Counted from the stretch's first letter, positions 53,462 to 62,583 are shown. The stretch: 64,000 nt of DNA from Thermostichus sp047462415 (GCF_047462415.1 NZ_JANSJE010000006.1:62001-126000); one strand, 5' to 3'. The notes: generated by a model not told the origin, from the letters alone. A program made the numbers and translations.

Positions 53462-54112
53462 ATGCCTTCTTCCGTGGATGTTCGCGAGCTGCCCCTGTTT
53501 CCCTTGCCGGAGGTGGTACTGTTTCCGGGCCGCCCCCTGCCGCTGCACATTTTCGAGTACCGCTACCGCATAATGATCAACACCATCCTGGAGACGGATC
53601 GCCGCTTCGGGGTGCTGATGTTCAATCCCCAGACGGGATCCCCGGTGCGGATAGGCTGTTGTGCTGAGGTGTTGCAGGTGCAGCGGTTGCCGGATGACCG
53701 CATGGACATTTTGACCTTGGGGCAGCAGCGCTTCCGCGTCCTGGATTACGTGCGGGAAAAGCCCTTCCGGGTGGGGCTGGTGGAATGGATCGAGGATGAG
53801 CCGACCACCTCTTCCGAGGAGCTGCAGAGCTGGGCGCGCCAGGTTACGACTCTCCTGCAGGACGTGGTGCGTCTTTCGGGCAAATTGATGGAGCGCGATA
53901 CCGAGCTGCCGGAGCAGCTTCCCACCACCCCTGTAGAGTTGTCCTACTGGGTGGCCAGCCACTTCCAGGGAGCCCCTCAGGAGCAGCAAGCGCTGCTGGA
54001 AATGGTCAACACCGAAAGCCGGCTGCGCCGCGAAGCCGAAATTCTCGAGTCCACCCGCAAGCACCTGGCCGCCCGCACAGCCCTCAAGGATCTGTTTACA
54101 GAAATCTCCTGA
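53462..54112 (+). CDS. Lon N-terminal-domain (LAN) protein
   Basis: 216 residues. VRELPLFPLPEVVLFPGRPLPLHIFEYRYRIMI is the Lon substrate-binding-domain signature; FGVLMFN and LTLGQQRFRVLDYVREKPFRVG continue it, and the C-terminal half is helical (LLQDVVRLSGKLME). There is no AAA+ or protease domain. Such stand-alone proteins occur widely in cyanobacteria; function is unknown, though an adaptor for proteolysis is often supposed. Confidence 0.85.
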   Translation: MPSSVDVRELPLFPLPEVVLFPGRPLPLHIFEYRYRIMINTILETDRRFGVLMFNPQTGSPVRIGCCAEVLQVQRLPDDRMDILTLGQQRFRVLDYVREKPFRVGLVEWIEDEPTTSSEELQSWARQVTTLLQDVVRLSGKLMERDTELPEQLPTTPVELSYWVASHFQGAPQEQQALLEMVNTESRLRREAEILESTRKHLAARTALKDLFTEIS

Positions 54113-54267
54113 GGTGCCTGTCAACCGGCCAGCTCTGCTCCCATCTGTTCTGGCAACTCTTGTGGATTTTAAGGTTGCAGCTTGGCTTTCTTGGCCAGGC
54201 AAGGCACAACTTTTCCCCCGCAGAAGAGAAAGTTGGGTATGTTTTGAGGATCCCTTCCCCGTTTTTC

Positions 54268-54999
54268 ATGTCCTACGCTCGCCGCTACTTGCGTTTTCCC
54301 TCTCCGATCTTGGGCCGGGAAATGGAGATGCTCCACTTTGGGCATCACGGCTACCCGCTCATCTGCCTGCCCACCAGCAACGGGCGTTTTTTCGACTTGG
54401 AAGATCGCGGCATTATCGCCAGCCTCGGCCATCATCTGGAACAGGGCTATTTGCAGGCTTTTTGCGTGGAAACCCTGGATTGGGAGACCTTGTTCAACCG
54501 CGAGCTGGACGTGCCCCAACGGCGGGATCGCTGGCTGTTGCTGGAGCAGCACTGGGTAGAAGAGCTGATCCCCTATGCCAAAGCAGAAGCACAAAATGAC
54601 TTTCTGGTGGTGGCAGGCTTCTCTCTGGGGGCCACCCACGCCGTCAACCTCACCTGTCGGCACCCCGGCCTGGTGCGCCGTTGTCTGGCGCTGGGAGGGC
54701 CCTACGATGTGGCTGCTCTCGGCCCCATCACCGGCTGGGATCCCCAGCAGGCGGAGCAGGAGCTGTACTTCATCAACCCCTTGGCTTACATGTCCAACAT
54801 GAGCCGACAACTCTGGGATCAACTGGGCGGGCAAAATACCGAGCTAAAACTGCTCACCGCCCACCGGGATCACTGCCTCAACGACAACCTGCGCCTGGCA
54901 GAAGTCCTCCGCCGCAACGACATCCCCCATCACCTGGAGGTGTGGGAAGGGGATCACGACTGGCCCACTTGGCAAGCCCAAATCCGCGCCTTCGCGTAG
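54268..54999 (+). CDS. Esterase-type alpha/beta-hydrolase
   Basis: 243 residues from ATG 54268. MEMLHFGHHGYPLICLPTSNGRFFDLEDRG opens the fold, and VVAGFSLGATHAVNLTCRHP holds the nucleophile Ser (GFSLG). Late HHLEVWEGDHDWPTWQ has the probable catalytic His; Asp is likely within LTAHRDHCLND. It resembles putative esterases (PF00756-like). First of three same-strand genes with an ATP-grasp enzyme and a FemAB-like protein, which may form one pathway. An upstream extension to 54160 is not supported. Confidence 0.78.
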   Translation: MSYARRYLRFPSPILGREMEMLHFGHHGYPLICLPTSNGRFFDLEDRGIIASLGHHLEQGYLQAFCVETLDWETLFNRELDVPQRRDRWLLLEQHWVEELIPYAKAEAQNDFLVVAGFSLGATHAVNLTCRHPGLVRRCLALGGPYDVAALGPITGWDPQQAEQELYFINPLAYMSNMSRQLWDQLGGQNTELKLLTAHRDHCLNDNLRLAEVLRRNDIPHHLEVWEGDHDWPTWQAQIRAFA

Positions 55000-55044
55000 G
55001 ATCCCTTGCAGAGGATTGAGAGAGCTTTTGATGAGGGAGCCTGG

Positions 55045-56103
55045 ATGATCGAAGACTACTGGGTTGGCAGCCTGCACTTCAGCGAGCCTTTTGGGGACGA
55101 CACCCTGGCCCGCCTCAACGCTCTTCCCCCCGTTCAAGCCCACAACGGCCAAGCCTACAAGATCCGGGCGGAACATGTCACCATCCACGAGGTGAACCTG
55201 GATTACCGCACCAAGTACCGCCTCATCCTAGACCGCTTCAGCTACCTTTACCCCCAAGCAATTGGCCTGTTCATGGGCTTTGCCTTCAGGGGAGTATACA
55301 TCATCAACAACCCCTTCAGCTTTTACTACTACTTGCGCAACAAAGATGCCGCCTACATGGTGGTCAAAGAGCTGGGGATCTCCATTCCAAAGACTTACAT
55401 TCTACCTCCCAAGGAAGCTCCGGCTTTGAAAACAGAAGACTTTAAGTATCACAAGTTTTTCGATTGGCAGGGGATGGCAGAAGATCTCGGCTGGCCGATT
55501 GTCATCAAACCGGCGGAGGGACGGGAGGCCATCGGGGTCGAAATTGCCTATAGCATGGAGCAGCTCCTCTACTTTTACGACCGCTCCGGATCCCAGGTGA
55601 TGATGCTCCAGGAGAAGGTTAAAAGCCCCTATCCCTGGCAGATTCGCGCCCTCTGCATTGGCCGAAAGATCATCCCCATTAAATACATCTTTCGCAAGTT
55701 CGATGCCAGCGAGTACTTATTTGATCCAGAGTTTCTCACGCCAGAGATGGGCAAAAAAGTTATCGATACGTGCCGGATTATCAATCGGGCGTTGGGCTAT
55801 GAAATGAACTCGGTGGAGCTGTTTATCGACGAGCAAGGGGAGCTGCAAGCCATTGACTTTAACAATCCGGTGCCCGATGGCCGCCTCAAGGCTTTGGGGG
55901 AGATTTTTTACAACGATTACCAGCAGGCCCTTTGCGATTTGGTCGTAGATATTGTGCGGGAACAGCGGCCTTTCGACTTCTTGCCCCCAGATGTCAACCG
56001 CTTTGCCCAGATCGCCCGGCAGGCCGACCTCACCCGTGAGCAGAAGTTTCAGATGGCTCTGGAATTGGCCAACCACTACTACGAGCCCAGGGATCGCGAA
56101 TAA
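55045..56103 (+). CDS. RimK-like ATP-grasp ligase
   Basis: 352 residues from ATG 55045 (GAGGGAG upstream; TTG 55006 possible). ATP-grasp pattern: WPIVIKPAEGREAIGVEIA (ATP-binding loop), VMMLQEKVKSPYPWQIRALCIGRKIIPIKYIFR, and MNSVELFIDEQGELQAIDFNNPVPDG (Mg-binding Glu and Asn). The family forms acid-amine bonds via acyl phosphates, as in RimK or CphA. The product here is unknown. It lies 45 bases after an esterase and before a FemAB-like acyltransferase. Confidence 0.8.
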   Translation: MIEDYWVGSLHFSEPFGDDTLARLNALPPVQAHNGQAYKIRAEHVTIHEVNLDYRTKYRLILDRFSYLYPQAIGLFMGFAFRGVYIINNPFSFYYYLRNKDAAYMVVKELGISIPKTYILPPKEAPALKTEDFKYHKFFDWQGMAEDLGWPIVIKPAEGREAIGVEIAYSMEQLLYFYDRSGSQVMMLQEKVKSPYPWQIRALCIGRKIIPIKYIFRKFDASEYLFDPEFLTPEMGKKVIDTCRIINRALGYEMNSVELFIDEQGELQAIDFNNPVPDGRLKALGEIFYNDYQQALCDLVVDIVREQRPFDFLPPDVNRFAQIARQADLTREQKFQMALELANHYYEPRDRE

Positions 56104-56256
56104 AATACGTTAACAAAGGTACCCTCTGGCGCCGGGTCGAGGAGCAGTTCTCTGTTTTCCAATCTTGTACATATTATGTGGGTTAAGCAGGCAAGCAAGC
56201 GCAGGGATCCTGTCCCGTGTTGAACTTAAAGGCGGCGGATCCTCTCTGCAAGGAGT

Positions 56257-57501
56257 ATGGGGACAGCCAAGCTGACGCAGCTGCAGGGCGAGTTGGTCTA
56301 TCTGGGCAGGCAAATGTCAACCGGCTTGAAATGGCGCTGGTGCCACGATATTCGCGAGATCCCGGCGGTTGCCTGGCACACTTTGCAGACGGAGCGCACC
56401 TCTCCTTTTTTGGAATACGAATGGCTGCACAGCTTAGAGGCTTCCGGTTGTGCCAGCCGCAACAAGGGTTGGTTGCCCTGTCACCTGTTGGTGGAGTCGG
56501 GGGGGCAATTGATCGCCGCTGCCCCCTTGTATTTGAAAAGCCACAGCCAGGGTGAGTTTATCTTCGACCAAGAATGGGCTGCGGTTGCCGGCCAACTGGG
56601 GGAACGCTACTACCCAAAGTTGATCGGCATGGCCCCCTTTACGCCGGCCACCGGCTATCGCGTTCTCGTCCACCCCGACTACTCGGCAGCAGAAGTGTGG
56701 CCGTTGATGTTGGCCATTATCGACCGCTTTTGCCAAGATAATGATATTTCGGTGTTTAGCTTACTTTATGTGGATTTGGACTGGCGGGCCCAATTAGAAT
56801 CGGATGGATTGACGCCTCGAATCACCCACAACTACCAGTGGCACAACCCTGGCTACCGCTCTTACGAGGACTTTTTGAGCCAGTTCAATGCCAACCAGCG
56901 GCGCAACATTAAGCGGGAGCGGGCTGCGATGGAAAAAAGCGGCATACAACTCAAGATCTACACAGGAGAGGAGATCACGCCGCACCTGCTCTCTCTCATG
57001 TATGATTTTTACAGCAACACCTGCGCTCAATTCTGGAACTGGAGCAAATATCTCAACCGCCGCTTTTTTGAATCTCTCTATCCCAACTATCGGCAGCGGC
57101 TGGTGCTGGTGGCCGGGGAACGAAATACAGAAATTCTGGGGATGTCTTTTTGTGTTCGTAAAGAAGATCGCCTATTCGGTCGCTACTGGGGCTGTCGGGA
57201 AGAGGTGAAGTTTTTGCACTTTAACGTTTGCTATTACGAGCCGATTGCCCTGGCCATCCGCGAAGGGATCCGCAACTTTGATCCCGGCGCCGGCGGATCC
57301 CATAAGATCCGGCGGGGATTTCCGGCTACGCCTGTGTACAGCTACCACCGTTTTTATCGACCACGGCTGCAACAGGTTTTGGTGCCTTATTTGAATCGGG
57401 TTAACCCTCTCATGTTGGCCGAGCTGGAGAATGTCAATCAAAATGAGGTTCCTTTTCGAGAGGATGTTTTGCCTTCTCTGTCTGCTTTGACCCAGGAATA
57501 A
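56257..57501 (+). CDS. FemAB-like/COG3146 N-acyltransferase
   Basis: 414 residues. RTSPFLEYEWLHSLEASGCASRNKGWLPCHLLVESGGQLIAAAPLYLK near the start and FDPGAGGSHKIRRGFPATPVYSYHRFYRPRL near the end mark the PF04339 family (GNAT-fold FemAB-like). YEDFLSQFNANQRRNIKRERAAM is the conserved GNAT loop. FemAB enzymes transfer aminoacyl groups from aminoacyl-tRNA or other donors; for this family substrate is unknown. It follows the ATP-grasp gene by 150 bases on the same strand. Confidence 0.82.
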   Translation: MGTAKLTQLQGELVYLGRQMSTGLKWRWCHDIREIPAVAWHTLQTERTSPFLEYEWLHSLEASGCASRNKGWLPCHLLVESGGQLIAAAPLYLKSHSQGEFIFDQEWAAVAGQLGERYYPKLIGMAPFTPATGYRVLVHPDYSAAEVWPLMLAIIDRFCQDNDISVFSLLYVDLDWRAQLESDGLTPRITHNYQWHNPGYRSYEDFLSQFNANQRRNIKRERAAMEKSGIQLKIYTGEEITPHLLSLMYDFYSNTCAQFWNWSKYLNRRFFESLYPNYRQRLVLVAGERNTEILGMSFCVRKEDRLFGRYWGCREEVKFLHFNVCYYEPIALAIREGIRNFDPGAGGSHKIRRGFPATPVYSYHRFYRPRLQQVLVPYLNRVNPLMLAELENVNQNEVPFREDVLPSLSALTQE

Positions 57502-57523
57502 GCCACTCTAGCGAAACAGCTTA

Positions 57524-58918
57524 ATGGAACAGCCGCTCCCTTCTGGTTTTCTGGATCCCGTTAAACCCGGCGCTCTCCTATCCCTGGAGATCACGGATCT
57601 GACCCCCCAAGGAGATGGCATTGCCCACACGGCGGGACTGGGACAAGGGCGGGTGGTGTTTGTCTCCCAGGCGGTGCCGGGGGATCAGGTGGTGGCCCAG
57701 ATCACCGAGATCAAGCGCAACTATTTGGTCGGACGAATTCGGTCGTTGATGACTCCCTCTCCCGAACGGGTGCGACCGGCCTGCATCGTGGCTGACAAGT
57801 GCGGTGGCTGCCAATGGCAACACGTCAGCTACGCTCAGCAACTGGCCACCAAGCAGCAGATCCTCAGGGATGCGCTGGAACGGATTGGCGGCCTTACCCT
57901 GCCGGAGCCTGTCCCCATTTTGGGATCCCCGCAGCCGCTGCGCTACCGCAACAAGGTCACCTACCCCATTGCCAAAGCGGCAGGCCAGCCGTTGCGCGTG
58001 GGCTACTACCAACGGGGCAGCCACCGCCTGGTGAACCTCAACCAATGCCCCGTGCAGGATGAGCGGTTGGACGTGTTCCTGAGAGAGATCAAGCGGGATC
58101 TCCAGGAAACGGGCTGGAACGTGTATGACGAAAGCCGCCACCAGGGCCATCTCCGCCACCTGGGCTTGCGCATCGGTCGCCGTACCCGCGAAGTGCTGTT
58201 GACCTTGGTCAGTTGCAGCCGCGACCTGCCCCATCTGGAAAGCTGGGCTGAACGCTGGATGCAGCGCTACCCCGACCTGGTGGGGGTCTGTCTCAATCTC
58301 AATCCGGCCCGCACCAACGCCATCTTTGGCCCGCAAACGGAGGTGATTGCCGGTCGGGGATCCCTGCGGGAAGAATTTGCCGGTTTTTCCCTCTGGATCG
58401 ACAGCACCTCTTTCTTCCAGGTCAATACCGAGCAAGCGGAGGCCTTCTTTACCTGGATAGTCGATCAACTGAACCTGCGGGGAGAGGAGACCGTCCTGGA
58501 CGCCTACTGTGGCATCGGCACCCTGACCTTGCTGCTGGCGCAACGGGCCAAACGGGTGATGGGGGTGGAAGCGTTGCCGGAAGCGGTGGCCCAGGCCCGC
58601 TACAACGCTCGCTTCAACAACCTCTCTGCTGTCCAGTTTTTCGAGGGCACGGTGGAACAGGTTTTGCCAACCCTGCCCCCTGCCGACATTGTGGTGCTGG
58701 ATCCGCCGCGACGTGGCTGCGACCGCCAAGTGCTCGAGATCTTAAAGCTGCGACGGCCACCGCGCCTCGTTTACATTAGCTGTCACCCGGCCACCTTGGC
58801 GCGCGACTTACAAATCTTGCTGGCCGAGGGATCCTACCACCTAACCCAATGGCGAGCTGCCGACTTCTTTCCCCAAACCGGGCATGTAGAGGGAGTCGCC
58901 TTTCTGGAGCGGGTTTAA
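57524..58918 (+). CDS. rlmD: 23S rRNA (uracil-C5)-methyltransferase
   Basis: 464 residues. TRAM domain at 15-75 (VFVSQAVPGDQVVAQI). Iron-sulfur cysteines in CIVADKCGGCQWQHVSY plus the Cys of LNQCPVQ. SAM-binding core with LDAYCGIGTLTLLLA, catalytic Cys in VYISCHPATLARDL and DPPRRGC. This gives m5U at 23S position 1939 (RlmD) or 747 (RlmC); bacterial single-copy cyanobacterial members are usually called RlmD. Exact target is inferred. Followed by a type A repeat. Confidence 0.88.
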   Translation: MEQPLPSGFLDPVKPGALLSLEITDLTPQGDGIAHTAGLGQGRVVFVSQAVPGDQVVAQITEIKRNYLVGRIRSLMTPSPERVRPACIVADKCGGCQWQHVSYAQQLATKQQILRDALERIGGLTLPEPVPILGSPQPLRYRNKVTYPIAKAAGQPLRVGYYQRGSHRLVNLNQCPVQDERLDVFLREIKRDLQETGWNVYDESRHQGHLRHLGLRIGRRTREVLLTLVSCSRDLPHLESWAERWMQRYPDLVGVCLNLNPARTNAIFGPQTEVIAGRGSLREEFAGFSLWIDSTSFFQVNTEQAEAFFTWIVDQLNLRGEETVLDAYCGIGTLTLLLAQRAKRVMGVEALPEAVAQARYNARFNNLSAVQFFEGTVEQVLPTLPPADIVVLDPPRRGCDRQVLEILKLRRPPRLVYISCHPATLARDLQILLAEGSYHLTQWRAADFFPQTGHVEGVAFLERV

Positions 58919-58949
58919 GGGCAACCCCAAAAACCTCTCTCCGCCTATC

Positions 58950-59025
58950 CCCCCTCTCCCTTTGGGAGAGGGGCTGGGGGTGAGGGCTGGGGGTGAGGGC
59001 TGGGAGAGGGGTTGGGGGTGAGGGA
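58950..59025. repeat. Type A hairpin with partial tandem tails
   Basis: CCCCTCTCCC-TTT-GGGAGAGGGG then GGGGGTGAGGG, GGGGGTGAGGG and a second GGGAGAGGGGTTGGGGGTGAGGG. Tail units are duplicated. Lies between rlmD and ychF. Confidence 0.8.
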
Positions 59026-59149
59026 GCGGATCTGTCACCGGGGAAGGTGCTCCAGCCGGAGGCGACAAATGCTAACGTCAAAATAGTGATCTTAAAGTTT
59101 TGCAACGGATCCCCTTGCCGTTACCCTAGCTTTTTCCTCCGCGATCTCG

Positions 59150-60241
59150 ATGCTCAGAGCTGGAATTGTCGGCCTGCCCAATGTAGGCAAATCGACTCTG
59201 TTCAACGCCCTCTGCGAAAATGCCAAAGCCGAGGCGGCCAACTTTCCCTTTTGCACCATTGAGCCGAATGTGGGGCGGGTGGCGGTGCCGGATGAGCGCC
59301 TAGAGGTGCTGGCCAAGATCAGCGGCTCTGCCGAGATCGTCCCCAGCCAAATCGAGTTTGTGGATATTGCCGGGCTGGTGGCAGGGGCCAGCAAGGGAGA
59401 GGGGCTGGGCAACCAGTTTCTCTCCCACATTCGCCAGGTGGACGCCGTGGTGCATGTGGTGCGCTGCTTCCAGGACGAAAACATCGTGCATGTGGCCGGC
59501 TCGGTGGATCCTCTGCGGGATATCGGCGTCATCAACTTGGAGCTGGCCCTGGCGGATCTGGCCCAGATCGAGCGGCGCTTGGAACGGGTGCGCAAGCAGG
59601 CCAAATCCGACAAAGCTGCCCAAGCGGAGCTGCAGGCGCTGGAGAAGCTGCAGGCCGCTCTGGACGAGGGCAAACCGGCCCGGCTGGTGCCCCTCAGCCC
59701 GGAAGAAGAGCAGTTGATCAAAGGGCTGGGGCTGCTCACCCGCAAGAAGGTGATCTACGCTGCCAACGTGGCGGAAACGGATCTGGCCGGCGGCAATGCC
59801 TGGGTGGAGCAGGTGCGCCAGTTTGCCAAGGCGGAAGGGGCGGGCGTGGTGGTGGTCTCAGCCCAGGTGGAAGCAGAGCTGGTGGAGCTGCCCCCTGAGG
59901 AGCGACAGGCCTATCTGGATTCGTTGGGAGTGAAAGAAGGCGGGCTGAAATCCCTCATCCGGGCCACCTACGAGCTGCTGGGCCTGCGCACCTACTTCAC
60001 CTCCGGCCCCAAGGAAACCCGCGCCTGGACGATCCCCGTCGGAGCCACAGCCCCCCAGGCAGCCGGCGTGATCCACTCCGATTTCGAGCGGGGCTTCATC
60101 CGGGCCGAGACGGTGGCCTATGCCGATCTGGTGGCGGCGGGATCCCTGAATGCCGCCAGAGAGAAGGGCCTGGTGCGCAGCGAGGGCAAAGACTACGTGG
60201 TGCAGGAAGGGGATGTGATGCACTTCCGCTTCAATGTCTAG
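59150..60241 (+). CDS. ychF: Redox-regulated ATPase YchF (Obg family)
   Basis: 363 residues. G1 GLPNVGKST (8-16), G3 DIAGLVAGASKGEGLGN, and the G4 variant NVAE (YAANVAETD) that gives YchF its ATP preference over GTP. C-terminal TGS domain (RAWTIPVGATAPQAAGVIHSDFERGFIRAETVAYADLVA) ends MHFRFNV, fully typical. The protein interacts with ribosomes and has been tied to oxidative stress. It precedes the miniprotein and folate genes. Confidence 0.95.
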   Translation: MLRAGIVGLPNVGKSTLFNALCENAKAEAANFPFCTIEPNVGRVAVPDERLEVLAKISGSAEIVPSQIEFVDIAGLVAGASKGEGLGNQFLSHIRQVDAVVHVVRCFQDENIVHVAGSVDPLRDIGVINLELALADLAQIERRLERVRKQAKSDKAAQAELQALEKLQAALDEGKPARLVPLSPEEEQLIKGLGLLTRKKVIYAANVAETDLAGGNAWVEQVRQFAKAEGAGVVVVSAQVEAELVELPPEERQAYLDSLGVKEGGLKSLIRATYELLGLRTYFTSGPKETRAWTIPVGATAPQAAGVIHSDFERGFIRAETVAYADLVAAGSLNAAREKGLVRSEGKDYVVQEGDVMHFRFNV

Positions 60242-60404
60242 GCTCATGTCCAGCTCCCCCTGCCTTTCTCTCAGGCAACCGGCTTTGCTCAGCACTGAGA
60301 ATCTGCCCATACCCTGTAGGCCAAAAAACCTAGCCCCCTTCCGGCAAGGGATCCCAGCACAGCTCCGGTCTGGCCTGAGGAGGAGCTTTTTCCTGAGAGA
60401 ACTG

Positions 60405-60433
60405 TTGACGCTGTAACGAAACATCACAATAAT
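60405..60433 (+). promoter_or_regulatory. Near-consensus promoter for the 34-residue membrane protein
   Basis: TTGACG (60405-60410), 17-base spacer, AATAAT (60428-60433): one mismatch per hexamer to sigma-70 consensus. Predicted start near 60440, giving a short leader with AGGGA eight bases before the ATG at 60469. Confidence 0.72.
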
Positions 60434-60468
60434 TGGACTAGATAAACAAATGTTTTAGGGATGTATTG

Positions 60469-60573
60469 ATGGATCTGCTGCAATATAGCCCGATGGCCTG
60501 GGTTTACATGGCGATCTTTGCCTCTATCATTTGGTGCATCTGGGGTCGTTCGGAAGACGACATCATGTTCTAG
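60469..60573 (+). CDS. 34-residue single-pass membrane miniprotein
   Basis: MDLLQYSPMAW followed by VYMAIFASIIWCIWG, then the polar tail RSEDDIMF. One membrane span with a cytoplasmic-looking acidic tail. Near-consensus promoter and AGGGA ribosome-binding site favour real expression. Small single-span subunits are typical of photosystems, cytochrome b6f and NDH-1; FASI...WGR vaguely recalls the PetN end (SIAMVVWGRNG), but the tail differs and the match is too short to be safe. I cannot identify it. A hairpin follows at 60593-60624. Confidence 0.62.
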   Translation: MDLLQYSPMAWVYMAIFASIIWCIWGRSEDDIMF

Positions 60574-60592
60574 AACGGGATGAGCTTCTCTG

Positions 60593-60624
60593 CCGGCTCA
60601 GGCCACCCCCCGCGCCTAAGCCGG
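60593..60624 (+). terminator. Hairpin after the membrane miniprotein
   Basis: CCGGCTCAGGC pairs with GCCTAAGCCGG (one mismatch) around a C-rich loop, 20 bases beyond the stop codon. No T run follows; possible terminator or processing stop separating the miniprotein from folP. Confidence 0.45.
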
Positions 60625-60761
60625 TGGGAGATCTTCCCTGAGCTTGCTCCTAAAAGCTGGAGAGGCCAAAGCGCTTTATTGGATTTCAGGCAGGTGCAGA
60701 GCTTAGGCTGTAGTATCCTGAGCTACAGAAAAATGTCTCTGCTCCAGCAGCATAAGGCGAC

Positions 60762-61664
60762 ATGCTTGTTGCACGGGATCATGGTCTACTGCTTACACGT
60801 GTTACCGGCTTAACTTCTCGGCGTCCCCTGCCCAGGGCCGAACAGGTGGCCGAGGGCTACCGCCTCTCGTGGCGCGGGGTGGCGGTGATGGGGGTGCTGA
60901 ATGTAACCCCTGACAGCTTCAGCGACGGCGGCCAGTGGGGATCCGTGGAAGCAGCCGTACAGGCAGCCAGGGCCATGGCGGCGGCGGGGGCCTTGATTGT
61001 GGATATCGGCGGCGAGTCCACCCGTCCGGGGGCGGAGCCGGTATCCGTGGAGGTGGAATGCGACCGGGTCTTGCCTGTGATCCGGGCCCTGGAAGGATCC
61101 GGGATCCCCATCAGCGTCGATACGCGCCGAACGGAGGTGGCGGCGGCGGCCCTGGCCGCGGGAGCGCACATCGTTAACGATGTCACCGGGCTGCGCGATC
61201 CGCAGATGATGCAGGTGTGCGCCGAGAAGGGGGTGCCGGCGGTGATCATGCACATGCGGGGAGAGCCGCGCACCATGCAGCAGCAGACCGACTACGACGA
61301 CCTGGAGGGGGAGGTTTTTGGCTTTCTGCAGGCCCAGGCGGAGCGGGCTCTGGCGGCCGGTGTGCCCAGCGTGGTTTTGGATCCCGGCTTGGGTTTTGCC
61401 AAAACCGCCGAGCAGAATGTGGCCCTGCTCAAAGCCCTGCCACGGCTGGTTGCCTGCGGTTACCCCGTGTTGGTGGGGGCCTCCCGCAAAAGTTTTGTGG
61501 GCAAGCTGGCCGGCATCGCCGTGCCCAAAGAGCGGGATAGCGCCAGCGTGGCCGTGCATCTTTTTGCCGCCAGCCAGGGTGCTGCCTTGGTGCGAGTCCA
61601 CAACGTCCCTGCTCATGTCTCCGCCCTGGCTGTTTGGGAAGGTCTCCACCGTGACCCAGGCTAG
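60762..61664 (+). CDS. folP: Dihydropteroate synthase
   Basis: 300 residues. GVLNVTPDSFSDGGQW (first pterin loop), DIGGESTRPGAEPVS, ISVDTRRTEV, IVNDVTGL, LDPGLGFAKT and VGASRKSFVG are all present. It joins 6-hydroxymethyl-dihydropterin pyrophosphate with p-aminobenzoate. The first 25 residues are less conserved; internal starts are possible. The last 14 bases overlap folB, placing folP-folB-folK in one transcription unit. Confidence 0.94.
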   Translation: MLVARDHGLLLTRVTGLTSRRPLPRAEQVAEGYRLSWRGVAVMGVLNVTPDSFSDGGQWGSVEAAVQAARAMAAAGALIVDIGGESTRPGAEPVSVEVECDRVLPVIRALEGSGIPISVDTRRTEVAAAALAAGAHIVNDVTGLRDPQMMQVCAEKGVPAVIMHMRGEPRTMQQQTDYDDLEGEVFGFLQAQAERALAAGVPSVVLDPGLGFAKTAEQNVALLKALPRLVACGYPVLVGASRKSFVGKLAGIAVPKERDSASVAVHLFAASQGAALVRVHNVPAHVSALAVWEGLHRDPG

Positions 61665-62022
61665 GTTGGTGCTGCAGGGTCTTGTCTTTCATGCCCGCCA
61701 CGGCTACCGCCCTGAGGAAGCGGTTTTGGGCGGGCGCTTTGTGGTGGATGTGGAGATGCAGCTTTCCCTGGCCCCGATCCAGGATGACCTCTCTGGCACG
61801 GTGGACTACGCCCAAGTGTATGAGGTGGTGCGGCAAGAGGTGACCGAGCGGCGCTACCGCTTGATCGAGACCTTGGCAGACCAGATTGCCGAGCGGCTGT
61901 GGCGGAGCTATCCCCAACTGGAGGCCCTGACGGTGCGGGTGCACAAGCCCCAAGCTCCCCTGCCGGGGCTGTTTGGGGATGTCTACGTAGAGATCGACCG
62001 CTGGCGATCCGTCAGCAGATGA
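61651..62022 (+). CDS. folB: Dihydroneopterin aldolase
   Basis: 123 residues from GTG 61651. LQGLVFHARHGYRPEEAVLGGRFVVDVEM (FolB N-terminal signature with catalytic Tyr/Glu region) and DYAQVYEVVRQEVTERRYRLIETLADQIAERL, KPQAPLPGLFGDVYVEI. It converts dihydroneopterin to 6-hydroxymethyl-dihydropterin, one step before folK. Start chosen because upstream codons belong to folP in another frame. Confidence 0.92.
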   Translation: MTQARLVLQGLVFHARHGYRPEEAVLGGRFVVDVEMQLSLAPIQDDLSGTVDYAQVYEVVRQEVTERRYRLIETLADQIAERLWRSYPQLEALTVRVHKPQAPLPGLFGDVYVEIDRWRSVSR

Positions 62023-62030
62023 GAAGCCTC

Positions 62031-62537
62031 ATGAATCCCGACCTGGCCTACATTGCCCTGGGCAGCAACCTGGGGGATCCGCTGCGGCAATTGCGCTCGG
62101 CTGGGCAGAAGTTGCTCAGGTTGGGCCAGGTGGTGGCTCGCTCCAGCCTCTACCGCAGCCCTGCCCAAGGGGGGCCAGCCGGCCAGCCCGACTACCTCAA
62201 CGCCGTGGTGGCGTTGGATCCCTTTCCCCCTTACCAGTCCCCTCTGGAGTTGATTGGGGCGCTGCTGGCCATCGAGCAGGAGGCGGGGCGGGTGCGGCGC
62301 ATCCGCTGGGAGGCCAGAACTCTGGATTTGGATCTGCTGGCCGTGGGCAACCGGATCCTAAATAGCCCCGAGCTGACGTTGCCCCACCCTCGCATGATGG
62401 AACGTGCCTTTGTCTTAGCTCCCTTGTGTGAGATCGCCCCCAACTGGCGTCACCCTGAGACGGGCGTCGGGGTCGAAGAGGCGCTGGTCAGTTTGGATCG
62501 ATCCTGGCTGGAGCGCACGACCCTCGGCTGGGAGTAG
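62031..62537 (+). CDS. folK: HPPK, 6-hydroxymethyl-dihydropterin pyrophosphokinase
   Basis: 168 residues from ATG 62031; ATG 62019 overlaps the folB stop (ATGA) and is an equal candidate. YIALGSNLGDP (first loop), SSLYRSPAQGG, YLNAVVAL and RTLDLDLLAVG (metal-binding Asp pair), then LPHPRMMERAFVLAPL. It pyrophosphorylates the pterin that FolP uses. Length is normal. folB, folK and folP supply three successive folate steps here. Confidence 0.93.
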   Translation: MNPDLAYIALGSNLGDPLRQLRSAGQKLLRLGQVVARSSLYRSPAQGGPAGQPDYLNAVVALDPFPPYQSPLELIGALLAIEQEAGRVRRIRWEARTLDLDLLAVGNRILNSPELTLPHPRMMERAFVLAPLCEIAPNWRHPETGVGVEEALVSLDRSWLERTTLGWE

Positions 62538-62583
62538 AGAAGGGTTTGGTAAGCTGGTTACGGCTTTTGGCGAAAAGGATCCC

